This document shows positions 27,418-39,898 of a stretch of DNA of 64,000 bases, one piece after another. Below the pieces are notes generated by a model that worked only from the letters and a program-made list of their open reading frames with translations, had not been told where the DNA came from and searched no databases. The stretch is from Gonocerus acuteangulatus (taxonomy: Eukaryota; Arthropoda; Insecta; Hemiptera; Coreidae), in assembly GCA_946811695.1 (NCBI GenBank), contig OX328123.1:153579122-153643121 (forward strand), read 5' to 3'. The stretch's first letter is position 1; each line of letters begins with the position of its first letter. Both the position numbers and the translations under genes were made by a program.

Positions 27418-27421
<4 letters not shown>
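27173..27421 (+). pseudogene. LINE ORF2 C-terminal tail
   Basis: One frame reads RSEALARFPLDAGRDYLQAH, then RLGLADSGICPLC, then HLLVCP, then WEVRRQMA, ending at TAA 27419-27421. It is broken by two in-frame stops. The C-x2-C...H-x4-C arrangement and the L-G-L-A-D-S phrase are typical of the terminal part of insect LINE ORF2. A (TA)n tract follows, and the pogo element is inserted at its end. Confidence 0.7.
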
Positions 27422-27471
<50 letters not shown>

Positions 27472-27475
<4 letters not shown>

Positions 27476-28635
27476 AGGGTTCTGATTAACCGAGGTCCGG
27501 TCAACCGAGATCCCGATTACCCGAGGTGTCAAGCCTGAGTGGGGGGGGGGGGTGGCTATGTGTATATATATGAAGTTGAGCCAATGGCCACGACGGGAAC
27601 TTCATCCCGATTCTTAGAAGAAATACAACTCTCAATTTGAGAGTCTCAAATCGTAAGCACCATTTTGTACCTCACGTAAAACAATTTCTGGACAAAAAAA
27701 AAAAACCTCATCGAGCCCTGCTCCTAATTGATAATGCACCATCACATCCTGACGAGCGTGTCCTATGCGAGGGCAAAATAAAATCGATGTTTTTCCCTGC
27801 AAATGTCACATCAATAATCCAGCCTATGTAGCAAGGAGTAATTTCGGCCTTCAAACGATACTACAAAAAGAAGCTTTTGTCTGAAATGCTATTAGCAGAA
27901 GAGGAAGGGTTAATTAAAAAAAATAAAGAAAATATCTATTAAGGATGTGATTTATATGTCTGCTGATTCTTGATATTCTGTAACGAAAAGCACATCAAAT
28001 AAATGCCTGGATAAACCTGTGGCCTCGAATTATCTATGGTAACCAGACAATTGACGAACCTCCAACAAATCAGGAGTTGTTCCATTTGTTAAAATACCTC
28101 AACTCCCCGGATATTATGGATTCCGAAGTTATAGATTGGTTAAACGACGACACAATAAACAGAGCAACAGTCCTTACGGAAGATGAAATTATTAATGAGG
28201 TAATGAAGTCCAATCCCGAAGAAGATGTTGAAGAAGACGTGGAAACCATTCCCACAAAAATAAGCCATGAAGAGGTTCAATCTGCTTGATACATCCCTTC
28301 TCTATTTAGAAAGCAGAAGCGATCTACTCCCAAATGAACTCATGATTCTAAGAAAATTGAGGGACACAGCTGCTGCCGACAGAAAAAGTTCATTTAGGCA
28401 AACCACAATTAAAGATTTATTTTTTAAAAAATAATGTCACGGTTTCTGTTATTATTGTTATTAATACATATTATAATTATGCATCATTATTATTAAATAT
28501 TAGGTTTATTTAGCATGTAAGTAGTTTTTATTCAAAAACAACCTCCATTTCCAATTGCTATTGGTATGGTTCCGATTGACCGATTAACCGAGGTAACCCT
28601 GGCCCCCATCGACTCGGTTAATCGGAACTCTGCTG

Positions 28636-28638
<3 letters not shown>
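27472..28638 (+). mobile_element. pogo/Tigger-like element at TA
   Basis: The left end is CAATAGGGTTCTGATTAACC; the right end is its imperfect complement (CGGTTAATCGGAACTCTGCTG). Each is flanked by TA in (TA)n tracts. The second, inner repeat of the terminus (near 27503-27535 and 28565-28600) is usual for this group. It contains a decayed DDE_1 transposase. Confidence 0.9.
27637..28432 (+). pseudogene. DDE_1 (Tigger-like) transposase remnant
   Basis: The frame from 27637 has HFVPHVKQFL, RALLLIDNAPSHP (second catalytic Asp, DNAPSH box) and FFPANVTSIIQPM. At the third catalytic Asp of the usual QPMDQGV motif there is a TAG stop (27828-27830), after which QGVISAFKRYYKKKLLSEML continues in frame. 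A later frame (28077-28289) carries INEVMKSNPEEDVEED, and after a frameshift MILRKLRDTAAADRKSSFRQ ends at about 28432. The N-terminal DNA-binding domains and the first Asp are missing. Confidence 0.85.
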
Positions 28639-28639
<1 letters not shown>

Positions 28640-28705
<66 letters not shown>

Positions 28706-28820
28706 ATCTTTATTGAAATTTACAACCTGTACAGATAACAACATGTAAATAGTACTGTAATGATCTATAACTCATGGATACATAGGAGGGGAGAAGACAA
28801 CCGTTGAACTCCCTATTATA

Positions 28821-28885
<65 letters not shown>

Positions 28886-28990
28886 AAAAAGATGTCGTAA
28901 TGTTTGGCTCTTTTTCTGTACAATTGATCACTAGTTGAAGAAACAATATATTTACAATATATACAACATATATGTATGTATGCATACACA
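28640..28990. repeat. (TA)n tracts and short spacer
   Basis: Two long TA tracts (28640-28702 and 28823-28881) around a short unrecognised spacer. Confidence 0.8.
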
Positions 28991-28994
28991 CACA

Positions 28995-29803
28995 TATTTA
29001 TATATATATATATATATATAAATCACGTGTCTGTCTGTTTGCCTGTTTGTTTGTTCTTTATACAAATCTACACCGTTTGACCGATTTTGACCAAACTTGG
29101 CACACATAGGTAGGTCTTGATTCGGGAAATCTCCTAGGCTAGGTCAAAATAGTTAAATTTCTAAATTTGGTCAAGAGGTCAGAAGTTTTGTTCACGAAAA
29201 ATTGCCTACACTGAACCATTCAAATTCTGACGGCCATTTTGAATAATGTCTCGAATTTAATTGTTGAAGTTCTTGATAATTACAATAACTAGAACTCATT
29301 GATGACTTTACATCATTATATAATCATGTAATGCAATTTATTTCAATTTTATATCAACAGTTACTGTCTAACTAAGGAGCGCTGGCCTTTCTTTGACAAT
29401 AGCTATCTACTTGCAGACTGTGCTGCTCGCCTCTGTCGGCTGTTATACGATGTGCTGTGCTGCTGGCCTCTGCTGGCTGTTTCAGAGCAGAGTCATCACT
29501 AGACAGACACCGTTTGACCGATTTTGACACAACTGCATGTTTTAATTGCATTGAACAGTAAAACGAGTATTTGACTAAAACAAGGTAAGAAATGTGAAAC
29601 ATTGTTATAGTGTTTCCAAGAGCGAACGTTGAGAAGGTGGGGGAAGTCGCCATGATACTGCCAGTTTCCTGTTATGGCGTCTTAAATCTATTTTGTCTTA
29701 TATTTTTCATAAGATCAAACCCTACTTATACTATTTCTTTACTAACAGTACTAGAGATATGAACGGAACCGCGCTAAGATGACGCAGTTCCTGCGAGGCG
29801 GAA
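28995..29803 (+). mobile_element. HINE-like element ending at a HINE-A 3' terminus
   Basis: After a TA tract comes TGTCTGTCTGTTTGCC and a ACCGTTTGACCGATTTTGAC block, shared with the 124-bp repeat at 38200. The right end at 29755-29803 is a standard HINE-A 3' terminus (GGAACCGCGCTAAGATGACG, hairpin, GGCGGAATT). Whether this is one chimeric element or a HINE end next to another family is unclear. Confidence 0.5.
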
Positions 29804-29805
29804 TT

Positions 29806-29940
29806 TTAGCACGGTTACTCCCTACCTCCATAGGGAGAACCCGCTTATGAGGTTCACCTCACGACGCAATCCGGAAGTGCTGACTAGAAACTTTCTCGTT
29901 TCAGACCCTATAGATCACGAAAATATAGGTGGTTCAAATT

Positions 29941-29996
<56 letters not shown>

Positions 29997-30640
29997 CTTG
30001 TCTGTTCGCTCTCTACCAAGCTCAAAAATGGTCCGATTTTAACGAAATTTGGTACAAAAATCTGTCGTCTAATTCGAAAGGTCAAGTTCGTCGACTGGAA
30101 GATAGTTTTTCGGGCGAAATTTGGGGGGAAAAACCGTAACGCTTACGTTTTTGAGTTCATTTGCTTGCAGGTACTTGTTTTATAGGTTTATTGACATAGG
30201 AAAACGAATGAAACCATTTTTAAGGTGATATCAGTAACCGTTTCTGAGAAAAGTGGAATCAATGTTTTTGTGAGTCATTATTTTTTTGTGGGTACTTAGG
30301 ATCGCGGGATTCAATTGAAAATTTTCTACATCTTGGAAATTAATCACAACTAAGATGTTTAAATTTTGGTTATATTTGGAGTTAAGGAAGTTTGCGAATA
30401 AAATTATTTTATTAATAGACATGAAAAGTTTTCGGATCTTCATACATTTTTCGTAAATATCTCGATAACGGTTGGGAAATCGTGGTAAGTGGAAGGTGAC
30501 CCTTCGAATGCTTACTAAATTCTCTACAAAAAAAGGTTCTGAAGCAATATTCGATGAGGCAGCGTCAATCAGAGATATAAGCGCCTAAAACTGAAAAAGT
30601 GTTTGTTTTGAAAGGGTTTTTCTCTTTGTTTATCTCACTT
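29806..30640 (+). mobile_element. HINE-A copy, 5' end and one body unit
   Basis: TTAGCACGGTTACTCCC begins immediately after the 3' terminus of the preceding copy (only the T-run lies between). (TA)n at 29941-29993 and one body unit follow (GTCAATCAGAGATATAAG near 30565). No 3' terminus is seen. Confidence 0.75.
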
Positions 30641-31889
30641 TTTAATTGGTTGTTTCTTGTTTTAAATTTCATTTATCAGTAAAATTAGTATAGTAGTAAA
30701 ATAAGCAAAGAAACGGTGAAAGGTATTGGTAATAATAAGTTTGGAGTGGCTGTGGTAATCAAGATGGCAGTGGCTAATCATGATGACGTAGTTTGTTTTG
30801 AATTCTCCTATCTATATAACCTTCCTCAAAGCCTACAACTGAAGTTATCGTTATTTCTTATTTTATAGAATAAGTTGGAGGTTACTACATTCGAAATGAA
30901 CCTCCGTAATACCGCCCACTTTCACCTGTTGCGTCTATCCGCTATAATCAGCCACTTACTATGATCCTAATGACTTCGGGTTCTAGATAAACCTCGATGG
31001 GAGAATTTCACCAATACTGAAACTAAACTATCTAGTTAAAATACACACAACATTCACACGCGCAAGTTTAATTTTCATTGACAGAACAGAAACGTAATCC
31101 GTCACAATCTAATCCAGGCAACCAACTTTACCAAAAGCACTTTACTTCGAAATTTGGGTAGTGTCCAGTGCATTCTTGAAAAATTTGCTTTAAATAATCT
31201 ATATTAATAAAATAAAAACATAAATAGTTCTCTTATTCTTTTGTAATGAGAAACTGAGGATACAGTCCCTCTAGTTTAGGAAATATTGGTCGCGATCAGT
31301 AAGCATTGGAAATAAATAAATGAATCATTTATTTATACATGCACATTCATCATCAGATCAGTCAAAAAGTTATTTATTTATTTTTATCCGCAAAATTATC
31401 TTAATGGTTAGCTAAGGGCATACTTTATGACTTCATTTAAAAATTTACAAAATTTTATAAATTAGTTTCGGTATCCTTATCACAAGGGGCTTAAAATTAA
31501 CTTGCATAGTTAGGCAGTTCATTAATTCTTGAATGATGGGTGAAATGTTATCTTTCTACCTACATATTAACGCGAATGTTAATTGGCAGTGACGTTGACG
31601 CAATTTAGAACCTAATTGGAAGTTAAGAATTCTGTGTTTACTAAAAAATTTAATGGCTGGTGCAGAAGAATTTCTGCAAGAGGTTACAGCCGACTCCATA
31701 CTATCTGAGAAGATAGACGTCTTCAATATATTATCATTTTTACAGCTTATCAACAGAAGAGATATTATTATCTAAATGTCTAACCATTTATAATGCCAAA
31801 AGTAATGGGCTTTACAAGGTCTTCGCCCTTCTTATTGGCCAGTGATCAATGGGAACGTTACACAGCCGTTGAAAAAATCGAGTAGTTGG
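30641..31889. other. Stretch with no recognised gene or repeat
   Basis: Read on both strands; only short open frames without recognisable domains. An imperfect AT palindrome (AATAAATGAATCATTTATTT near 31313) is the only local structure noted. Confidence 0.4.
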
Positions 31890-34800
31890 AGCTTCAGGAA
31901 TGCCCGTTGCACGCAACCGTTGATGGATTTATAGCCAATACTGTGCCCGTTGCACGCACCCGTTGATGGGGTTCTAGCCGATACCATGCCCGTAGCAAGC
32001 ACCCGTTGATGGAGTTCTAGCCGATACCATGCCCGTTGCACGCAACCGTTGATGGATTTATAGCCAATACTGTGCCCGTTGCACGCACCCGTTGATGGGG
32101 TTCTAGCCGATACCATACCCGTAGCAAGCACCCGTTGATGGGGTTCTAGCCGATACCATACCCGTTGCACGCACCCGTTGATGGAGTTCTAGCCGATACC
32201 ATACCCGTAGCAAGCACCCGTTGATGGGGTTCTAGCCGATACCATGCCCGTTGCAAGCACCCGTTGATGGGGTTCTAGCCGATACCATACCCGTAGCAAG
32301 CACCCGTTGATGGGGTTCTAGCCGATACCATACCCGTAGCAAGCACCCGTTGATGGGGTTCTAGCCGATACCATACCCGTAGCAAGCACCCGTTGATGGG
32401 GTTCTAGCCGATACCATACCCGTAGCAAGCACCCGTTGATGGGGTTCTAGCCGATACCATGCCCGTTGCACGCAACCGTTGATGGATTTATAGCCAATAC
32501 TGTGCCCGTTGCACGCACCCGTTGATGGGGTTCTAGCCGATACCATACCCGTAGCAAGCACCCGTTGATGGGGTTCTAGCCGATACCATACCCGTAGCAA
32601 GCACCCGTTGATGGGGTTCTAGCCGATACCATGCCCGTAGCAAGCACCCGTTGATGGGGTTCTAGCCGATACCATACCCGTAGCAAGCACCCGTTGATGG
32701 GGTTCTAGCCGATACCATGCCCGTAGCAAGCACCCGTTGATGGGGTTCTAGCCGATACCATACCCGTAGCAAGCACCCGTTGATGGAGTTCTAGCCGATA
32801 CCATACCCGTTGCAAGCACCCGTTGATGGAGTTCTAGCCGATACCATACCCGTAGCAAGCACCCGTTGATGGAGTTCTAGCCGATACCATACCCGTAGCA
32901 AGCACCCGTTGATGGGGTTCTAGCCGATACCATACCCGTAGCAAGCACCCGTTGATGGGGTTCTAGCCGATACCATACCCGTAGCAAGCACCCGTTGATG
33001 GAGTTCTAGCCGATACCATACCCGTAGCAAGCACCCGTTGATGGGGTTCTAGCCGATACCATACCCGTAGCAAGCACCCGTTGATGGGGTTCCAGCCGAT
33101 ACCATACCCGTAGCAAGCACCCGTTGATGGAGTTCTAGCCGATACCATACCCGTAGCAAGCACCCGTTGATGGGGTTCTAGCCGATACCATACCCGTAGC
33201 AAGCACCCGTTGATGGAGTTCTAGCCGATACCATACCCGTAGCAAGCACCCGTTGATGGAGTTCTAGCCGATACCATGCCCGTTGCACGCAACCGTTGAT
33301 GGATTTATAGCCAATACTGTGCCCGTTGCACGCACCCGTTGATGGGGTTCTAGCCGATACCATACCCGTAGCAAGCACCCGTTGATGGAGTTCTAGCCGA
33401 TACCATACCCGTAGCAAGCACCCGTTGATGGGGTTCTAGCCGATACCATACCCGTAGCAAGCACCCGTTGATGGGGTTCTAGCCGATACCATACCCGTAG
33501 CAAGCACCCGTTGATGGAGTTCTAGCCGATACCATACCCGTAGCAAGCACCCGTTGATGGGGTTCTAGCCGATACCATACCCGTAGCAAGCACCCGTTGA
33601 TGGAGTTCTAGCCGATACCATACCCGTAGCAAGCACCCGTTGATGGAGTTCTAGCCGATACCATACCCGTAGCAAGCACCCGTTGATGGGGTTCTAGCCG
33701 ATACCATACCCGTAGCAAGCACCCGTTGATGGAGTTCTAGCCGATACCATACCCGTAGCAAGCACCCGTTGATGGAGTTCTAGCCGATACCATACCCGTA
33801 GCAAGCACCCGTTGATGGAGTTCTAGCCGATACCATACCCGTAGCAAGCACCCGTTGATGGAGTTCTAGCCGATACCGTGCCCGTAGCAAGCACCCGTTG
33901 ATGGAGTTCTAGCCGATACCATACCCGTAGCAAGCACCCGTTGATGGAGTTCTAGCCGATACCATACCCGTAGCAAGCACCCGTTGATGGAGTTCTAGCC
34001 GATACCATACCCGTAGCAAGCACCCGTTGATGGAGTTCTAGCCGATACCATACCCGTATCAAGCACCCGTTGATGGGGTTCTAGCCGATACCATACCCAT
34101 AGCAAGCACCCGTTGATGGGGTTCTAGCCGATACCATGCCCGTTGCAAGCACCCATTAATGGAGTTCTAGCCGATTCTATGCCCGTTGCACGCAGCCATT
34201 AATGAAGTTCTAGACGATTCCATGCCCGTTGCACGCAGCCATTAATGAAGTTCTAGACGATTCCATGCCCGTTGCACGCAACCATTAATGGAGTTCTAGC
34301 CGATTCCATGCTCGTTGCACGTACCCATTAATGGAGTTCTAGACGATACCATGTCCGTTGCACGCAACCATTAATGGAGTTATAGCCGATTCCACGCCCG
34401 TTGCACGCAACCATTAATGGAGTTTTATCCGATTCTATGCCCGTTGCACGCAACCATTAATGGAGTTTTATCCGATTCCACGCCCGTTGCACGCAACCAT
34501 TAATGGAGTTATAGCCGATTCCACGCCCGTTGCACGCAACCATTAATGGAGTTATAGCCGATTCCACGCCCGTTGCACGCAACCATTAATGGAGTTATAG
34601 CCGATTCCACGCCCGTTGCACGCAACCATTAATGGAGTTATAGCCGATTCCACGCCCGTTGCACGCAACCATTAATGGAGTTATAGCCGATTCCACGCCC
34701 GTTGCACGCAACCATTAATGGAGTTTTATCCGATTCTATGCCCGTTGCACGCAACCATTAATGGAGTTTTATCCGATTCCACGCCCGTTGCACGCAACCA

Positions 34801-36670
34801 TTAATGGAGTTCTAGCCGATTCTATGCCCGTTGCACGCAACCATTAATGGAGTTATAGCCGATTCCACGCCCGTTGCACGCAACCATTAATGGAGTTTTA
34901 TCCGATTCTATGCCCGTTGCACGCAACCATTAATGGAGTTTTATCCGATTCCACGCCCGTTGCACGCAACCATTAATGGAGTTTTATCCGATTCTATGCC
35001 CGTTGCACGCAACCATTAATGGAGTTTTATCCGATTCTATGCCCGTTGCACGCAACCATTAATGGAGTTTTATCCGATTCTATGCCCGTTGCACGCAACC
35101 ATTAATGGAGTTCTAGCCGATTCTATGCCCGTTGCACGCAACCATTAATGGAGTTTTATCCGATTCTATGCCCGTTGCACGCAACCATTAATGGAGTTTT
35201 ATCCGATTCTATGCCCGTTGCACGCAACCATTAATGGAGTTTTATCCGATTCTATGCCCGTTGCACGCAACCATTAATGGAGTTTTATCCGATTCTATGC
35301 CCGTTGCACGCAACCATTAATGGAGTTTTATCCGATTCTATGCCCGTTGCACGCAACCATTAATGGAGTTTTATCCGATTCTATGCCCGTTGCACGCAAC
35401 CATTAATGGAGTTTTATCCGATTCCACGCCCGTTGCACGCAACCATTAATGGAGTTTTATCCGATTCTATGCCCGTTGCACGCAACCATTAATGGAGTTT
35501 TATCCGATTCTATGCCCGTTGCACGCAACCATTAATGGAGTTTTATCCGATTCTATGCCCGTTGCACGCAACCATTAATGGAGTTCTAGCCGATTCTATG
35601 CCCGTTGCACGCAACCATTAATGGAGTTTTATCCGATTCTATGCCCGTTGCACGCAACCATTAATGGAGTTTTATCCGATTCTATGCCCGTTGCACGCAA
35701 CCATTAATGGAGTTTTATCCGATTCTATGCCCGTTGCACGCAACCATTAATGGAGTTTTATCCGATTCTATGCCCGTTGCACGCAACCATTAATGGAGTT
35801 TTATCCGATTCCACGCCCGTTGCACGCAACCATTAATGGAGTTTTATCCGATTCTATGCCCGTTGCACGCAACCATTAATGGAGTTTTATCCGATTCTAT
35901 GCCCGTTGCACGCAACCATTAATGGAGTTTTATCCGATTCTATGCCCGTTGCACGCAACCATTAATGGAGTTCTAGCCGATTCTATGCCCGTTGCACGCA
36001 ACCATTAATGGAGTTCTAGCCGATTCTATGCCCGTTGCACGTACCCATTAATGGAGTTTTATCCGATTCTATGCCCGTTGCACGCAACCATTAATGGAGT
36101 TTTATCCGATTCTATGCCCGTTGCACGCAACCATTAATGGAGTTTTATCCGATTCTATGCCCGTTGCACGCAACCATTAATGGAGTTCTAGCCGATTCTA
36201 TGCCCGTTGCACGCAACCATTAATGGAGTTCTAGCCGATTCTATGCCCGTTGCACGTACCCATTAATGGAGTTTTATCCGATTCTATGCCCGTTGCACGC
36301 AACCATTAATGGAGTTCTAGCCGATTCTTTGCCCGTTGCACGCACCCATTAATGAAGTTCTATCCGATTCTTTGCCCGTTGCACGCACCCATTAATGAAG
36401 TTCTATCCGATTCTTTGCCCGTTGCACGCAACCATTAATGAAGTTCTAGCCGATTCTTTGCCCGTTGCACGCAACCATTAATGAAGTTCTAGCCGATTCT
36501 TTGCCCGTTGCACGCAACCATTAATGAAGTTCTAGCCGATTCTTTGCCCGTTGCACGCAACCATTAATGAAGTTCTATCCGATTCTTTGCCCGTTGCACG
36601 CACCCATTAATGAAGTTCTAGCCGATTCTTTGCCCGTTGCACGCACCCATTAATGAAGTTCTATCCGATA
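31890..36670. repeat. 43-bp satellite array, two monomer domains
   Basis: About 111 tandem copies of a 43-bp monomer. Up to about 34140 the common form is ACCCGTTGATGGGGTTCTAG followed by CCGATACCATACCCGTAGCA. From 34140 the form is ACCATTAATGGAGTTTTATC followed by CCGATTCTATGCCCGTTGCA. The right domain shows a 387-bp (nine-monomer) period: ATTCCACGCC at 35421 and 35808, GAGTTCTAGC at 35581 and 35968. Because 43 is not a multiple of three, long minus-strand frames cycle through all phases of the monomer; they are not genes. Confidence 0.95.
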
Positions 36671-36689
36671 CCCCATCAACGATTTTTTC

Positions 36690-36850
36690 TTTTTTTTGTA
36701 ATTAATACGTTTATTTAACATCTGTACATTTTAAAGTACATTAGTTACACCCTTTTCTAGCCAGGATAAAGCTGATGCCTTTTCTTTTTTCTAAAGAAAA
36801 GCCATCACCCCATAGTGGGCATCGAACCCATAACCCTTGGCACGGAGTTT
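36690..36850 (-). mobile_element. tRNA-like SINE fragment
   Basis: The complement reads CCAAGGGTTATGGGTTCGAT followed by GCCCACTATGGGG, with a box B match GGTTCGATGCC. T-rich sequence on the other side would be the A-rich tail. No clear box A remains. Confidence 0.5.
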
Positions 36851-37895
36851 TTTATTTTAAATAATGTTTAAAAGTTAAAATAATATAAAAATTTGTATTG
36901 AAACTTTTATAAAATAATTCTTTGGAATAACGTTATTCAACTATTTTTTTTTTTATTTTTATGTTTATGAAATAAAAATTATTAGAAAACTGCTTTAGAA
37001 AAATAATAAAATATATAAATTATGACGAAATCTTTATTTTTATTTCCCAATAATAAAAATTAAAAGAAAAGAGAAGCTCATTTGAAAGAAAAATTAATAG
37101 TCATTTTCGGTCCCTGAGCAAAATTCAAGAGTAGCTACTCGAGCCGAAATACGTCATTTATCTTAGAGATTTCGTGCCAGCATATAATTAAGTTTGTTTA
37201 AAATTAAAATATCAAAATTATCTTTAAAGATGACCAGGACGATGGTAACCTTTGACGTTCTTCGTCCTTAAACCCTATTCATACATACATACTTTAAAGA
37301 TGATGTGAAATCTCAAAAAAAAATGTAGAAAAACATTTCGGAGCAAAATATTAGAACTTTTTGTTTTTAAATCGCATCAGGAATGGAGGACCAAATATCT
37401 GTAATTTCTAATTAAGCTAATTAAATAGAGAAACTAAATGAAGTGTTAATTGTCAGATTGCAGTTCATTGACACAACTGAATGAACTGTGAGTAGGGCAC
37501 ACCTCGGAATTTTTCTCATTTAAAAGCATCTTTCTTAAAGTGTATTCATGATTCTTTAGATATGACCTAAATCCATAATAGGAGGGTTCATGTCATAGAA
37601 AGCTTACGATCGGAAAGTCTTTCTCCTGTAGAACGTTCAGATGAAATGTAGCTTTTGAGTTTTCAATCATACACTCAAAGTAGTGCTTAAACTTCAAGGT
37701 ACTTATAGGATATTCGATTCTGAACAAAAAATCTAAAAATACTTTTTTGCGAAATATGACCTTGAATAAAATTGTTGCCACTCATGGAGTCGATGGGGAC
37801 TTTTCCCAAGTTCATTATAATGGAGTCCCTAACGTTCAAGCAAATTTTCAGCTTGCTTGAAATTTATGCAAGGGTATACATATTTTTCTACCCCA
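36851..37895. other. AT-rich stretch with no recognised gene
   Basis: No coding frame with a domain, no transposon end and no tandem repeat recognised. Confidence 0.4.
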
Positions 37896-37899
37896 TCTA

Positions 37900-38130
37900 T
37901 TTCTAACAAGAAACAATTAGTTCTCATTTTACCTATCCTGTTTTACATACAAATACATTTTTCAAATATAAACAATAAAAAATATAACAATCAATAAAAC
38001 CCGTTCAAAAGAACAAAACAAACACATTTGAAGTTCACTTATTTCTCCGATTGATATCGCCTAATCGAAAATTCCCTCAGAACATTTTTTGTAGAGAATT
38101 TAGTAAGCTTTCGAATGGTCACCTTCACAT
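37900..38130 (-). mobile_element. HINE body fragment, inverted
   Basis: Complement of the common body: the phrases CTTATTTCTCCGATTGATAT and TTTAGTAAGCTTTCGAATGG are present. No terminus is attached. Confidence 0.7.
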
Positions 38131-38186
38131 TTTCTCTAATTTTACGTATCCTATTTTCTTGCCAAATACATTTTTGTTTTATCTAT

Positions 38187-38982
38187 ATATATAAAAATCA
38201 CTTGTCTGTTTGTTTTTCTGTTTGTTTGTTCCTTATACAAATCCACGCCGTTTGACCGATTTTGACCAAACTTGGAATAATGGTAGGTCTTGATACGAGA
38301 AATCTCCTAGGCTAGGTCAAAAAAATCTAACAGCTGTCTGTCTGTATGTTTGTCCCTTATACAAATCCACACCGTTCGTCCGATTTTGACTAAACTCGGT
38401 ACACATGTGGATCTTAATCTGAGGAGTGTCGTAGGCTAAGTCAAAGACGTCTACCAGCTGTCTGTCTGTATGTTTGTCCCTTATACAAATCCACACCGTT
38501 CGTCCGATTTTGACCAAACTTGGAATAATGGTAGGTCTTGATACGGCGATTGCCATAGGCTAGGTCAAAACGGCTACCATCTGTCTGTCTGTATGTTTGT
38601 TCTTTATACAAACCCACACCGTTTGACAGATTTTGATCAAACTGGGCACACAGGTTGGTCTTGATCAGGGGAGTGTCATAGGCCAGGTCAAAAACGTCTA
38701 CCAGCTGCTGTCTGTATGTGCTTTTTTTAAAAAAAAAATAAAAATCCACACTGTTAGACCGATTTTTACCAAACTTGGCATACACGTATGTCTTGATACG
38801 GGGGGGGGGGGGTGTTATGGGTTAGGTCAAAGTCGTCTAGGACTCCCAGTTGGGATGACACGGGTTCGAAACAGTTACAGATTCGTGTTATTTGATTTTA
38901 ATAATACTTATTTGGTTTCTAATTTATTTAGGCTTTTCTATATGCAGCAAGTAGGTATAGCATGGCACGCCGGGTAACAGCT
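38187..38982 (+). mobile_element. Second HINE/Helentron-like family with 124-bp tandem units
   Basis: After a TA tract there are about five units of 124 bp, each with TGTCTGTCTGTATGTTTG, ACAAATCCACACCGTT and CCGATTTTGACCAAACTTGG. The right end is GCACGCCGGGTAACAGCTAG, complementary to the start at 15993. Three inverted units of the same repeat lie at 57210-57600. The Helentron assignment is inference from the terminus and microsatellite layout. Confidence 0.6.
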
Positions 38983-39039
38983 AGTAATCAATAAAAATAA
39001 GAGCCTTCTGCTCAAATTCAGAACATAAATAAGCATTAG

Positions 39040-39185
39040 CTCCACCCGACAAACCTAATGTACTGTATAACATACAGTCTTCTTTTTCGTACATGGCCAC
39101 CGCGCATGCGCGAACGCCAGCTAACAATTTTGTTGCTAGCTGGCTTGTTGTTTCTAAAGTTTCGCCATTTAAATTCCGGACACCC

Positions 39186-39189
<4 letters not shown>
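39040..39189 (-). mobile_element. Mariner-like terminus (solo)
   Basis: Ends GGACACCCTCTG at 39189 followed by TA and a (TA)n tract: the inverted form of the CAGGGTGTCC-type end. No partner end was found upstream. Confidence 0.45.
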
Positions 39190-39236
<47 letters not shown>

Positions 39237-39599
39237 CGGAATTTGTGATCAATTTATCGTAAATATTGACCACATTTTTAGAATCTGCATTAAAGTTCCA
39301 ATAAAAACACCCGTTATTAAAATATTACCTTGTAAATTAAGAGCTACCTACATTAAAAGCCATATAAATGAGAATGTTTAATATTAGTGTTTTATTAAAT
39401 TATTCAATATTTTCTTAATCAGCTATTTTTAGACTTCGAAGTTTGCCTCCGCCTCAAAAGTTGCATTATTAAATAAGCTTCAAAATGGTACCTCGTAGTT
39501 TAAGAAAAAAATCTATTTCAATCTATTTTTCTGATTCCTAAATCAAATCCAATAAACGTGCTTTAGACTGAAGGAACCATTCTGAACAAATTCTTTAAT

Positions 39600-39898
39600 T
39601 TCACACGATGATGGCGATGTCCCATCCTTCCCAGACTACATGACGTTTATTCCACAAGCTCATCTACCGAATACACACTCTGGTTTCAAATGGATGGTTG
39701 CCCTGCCGATAATGGAAGAGTGGTGACGGAATGGATGAACAGTGAATTCCCTAATCGTTCCCACACTACGGAAACACAAGTTTTGCTGTCAATAAGGATA
39801 GGGGGACACTTTGGAATCAAGGGTGAAAGAATTCAGAAGAACATTTTGGTAAACCATTATTGTAAATACAATGACACGTATTATATGGTTATGCCTTG
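39600..39898 (+). pseudogene. Mariner-like transposase fragment, left arm
   Basis: The frame through 39690 reads WFQMDGCPADNGRVVTEWMN then SEFPNR. The F-Q-x-D-G box holds the second catalytic Asp of mariner-type DDD transposases. After EFPNR the sequence jumps to a tail containing RIGGHFGIKGE, so the part with the third Asp (present in the right arm) has been deleted. Stop at 39897. Confidence 0.7.

Noticed and set aside
31556..31753. Small minus-strand frame as a gene
   Set aside because: 65 codons, no domain and no splice or promoter context.
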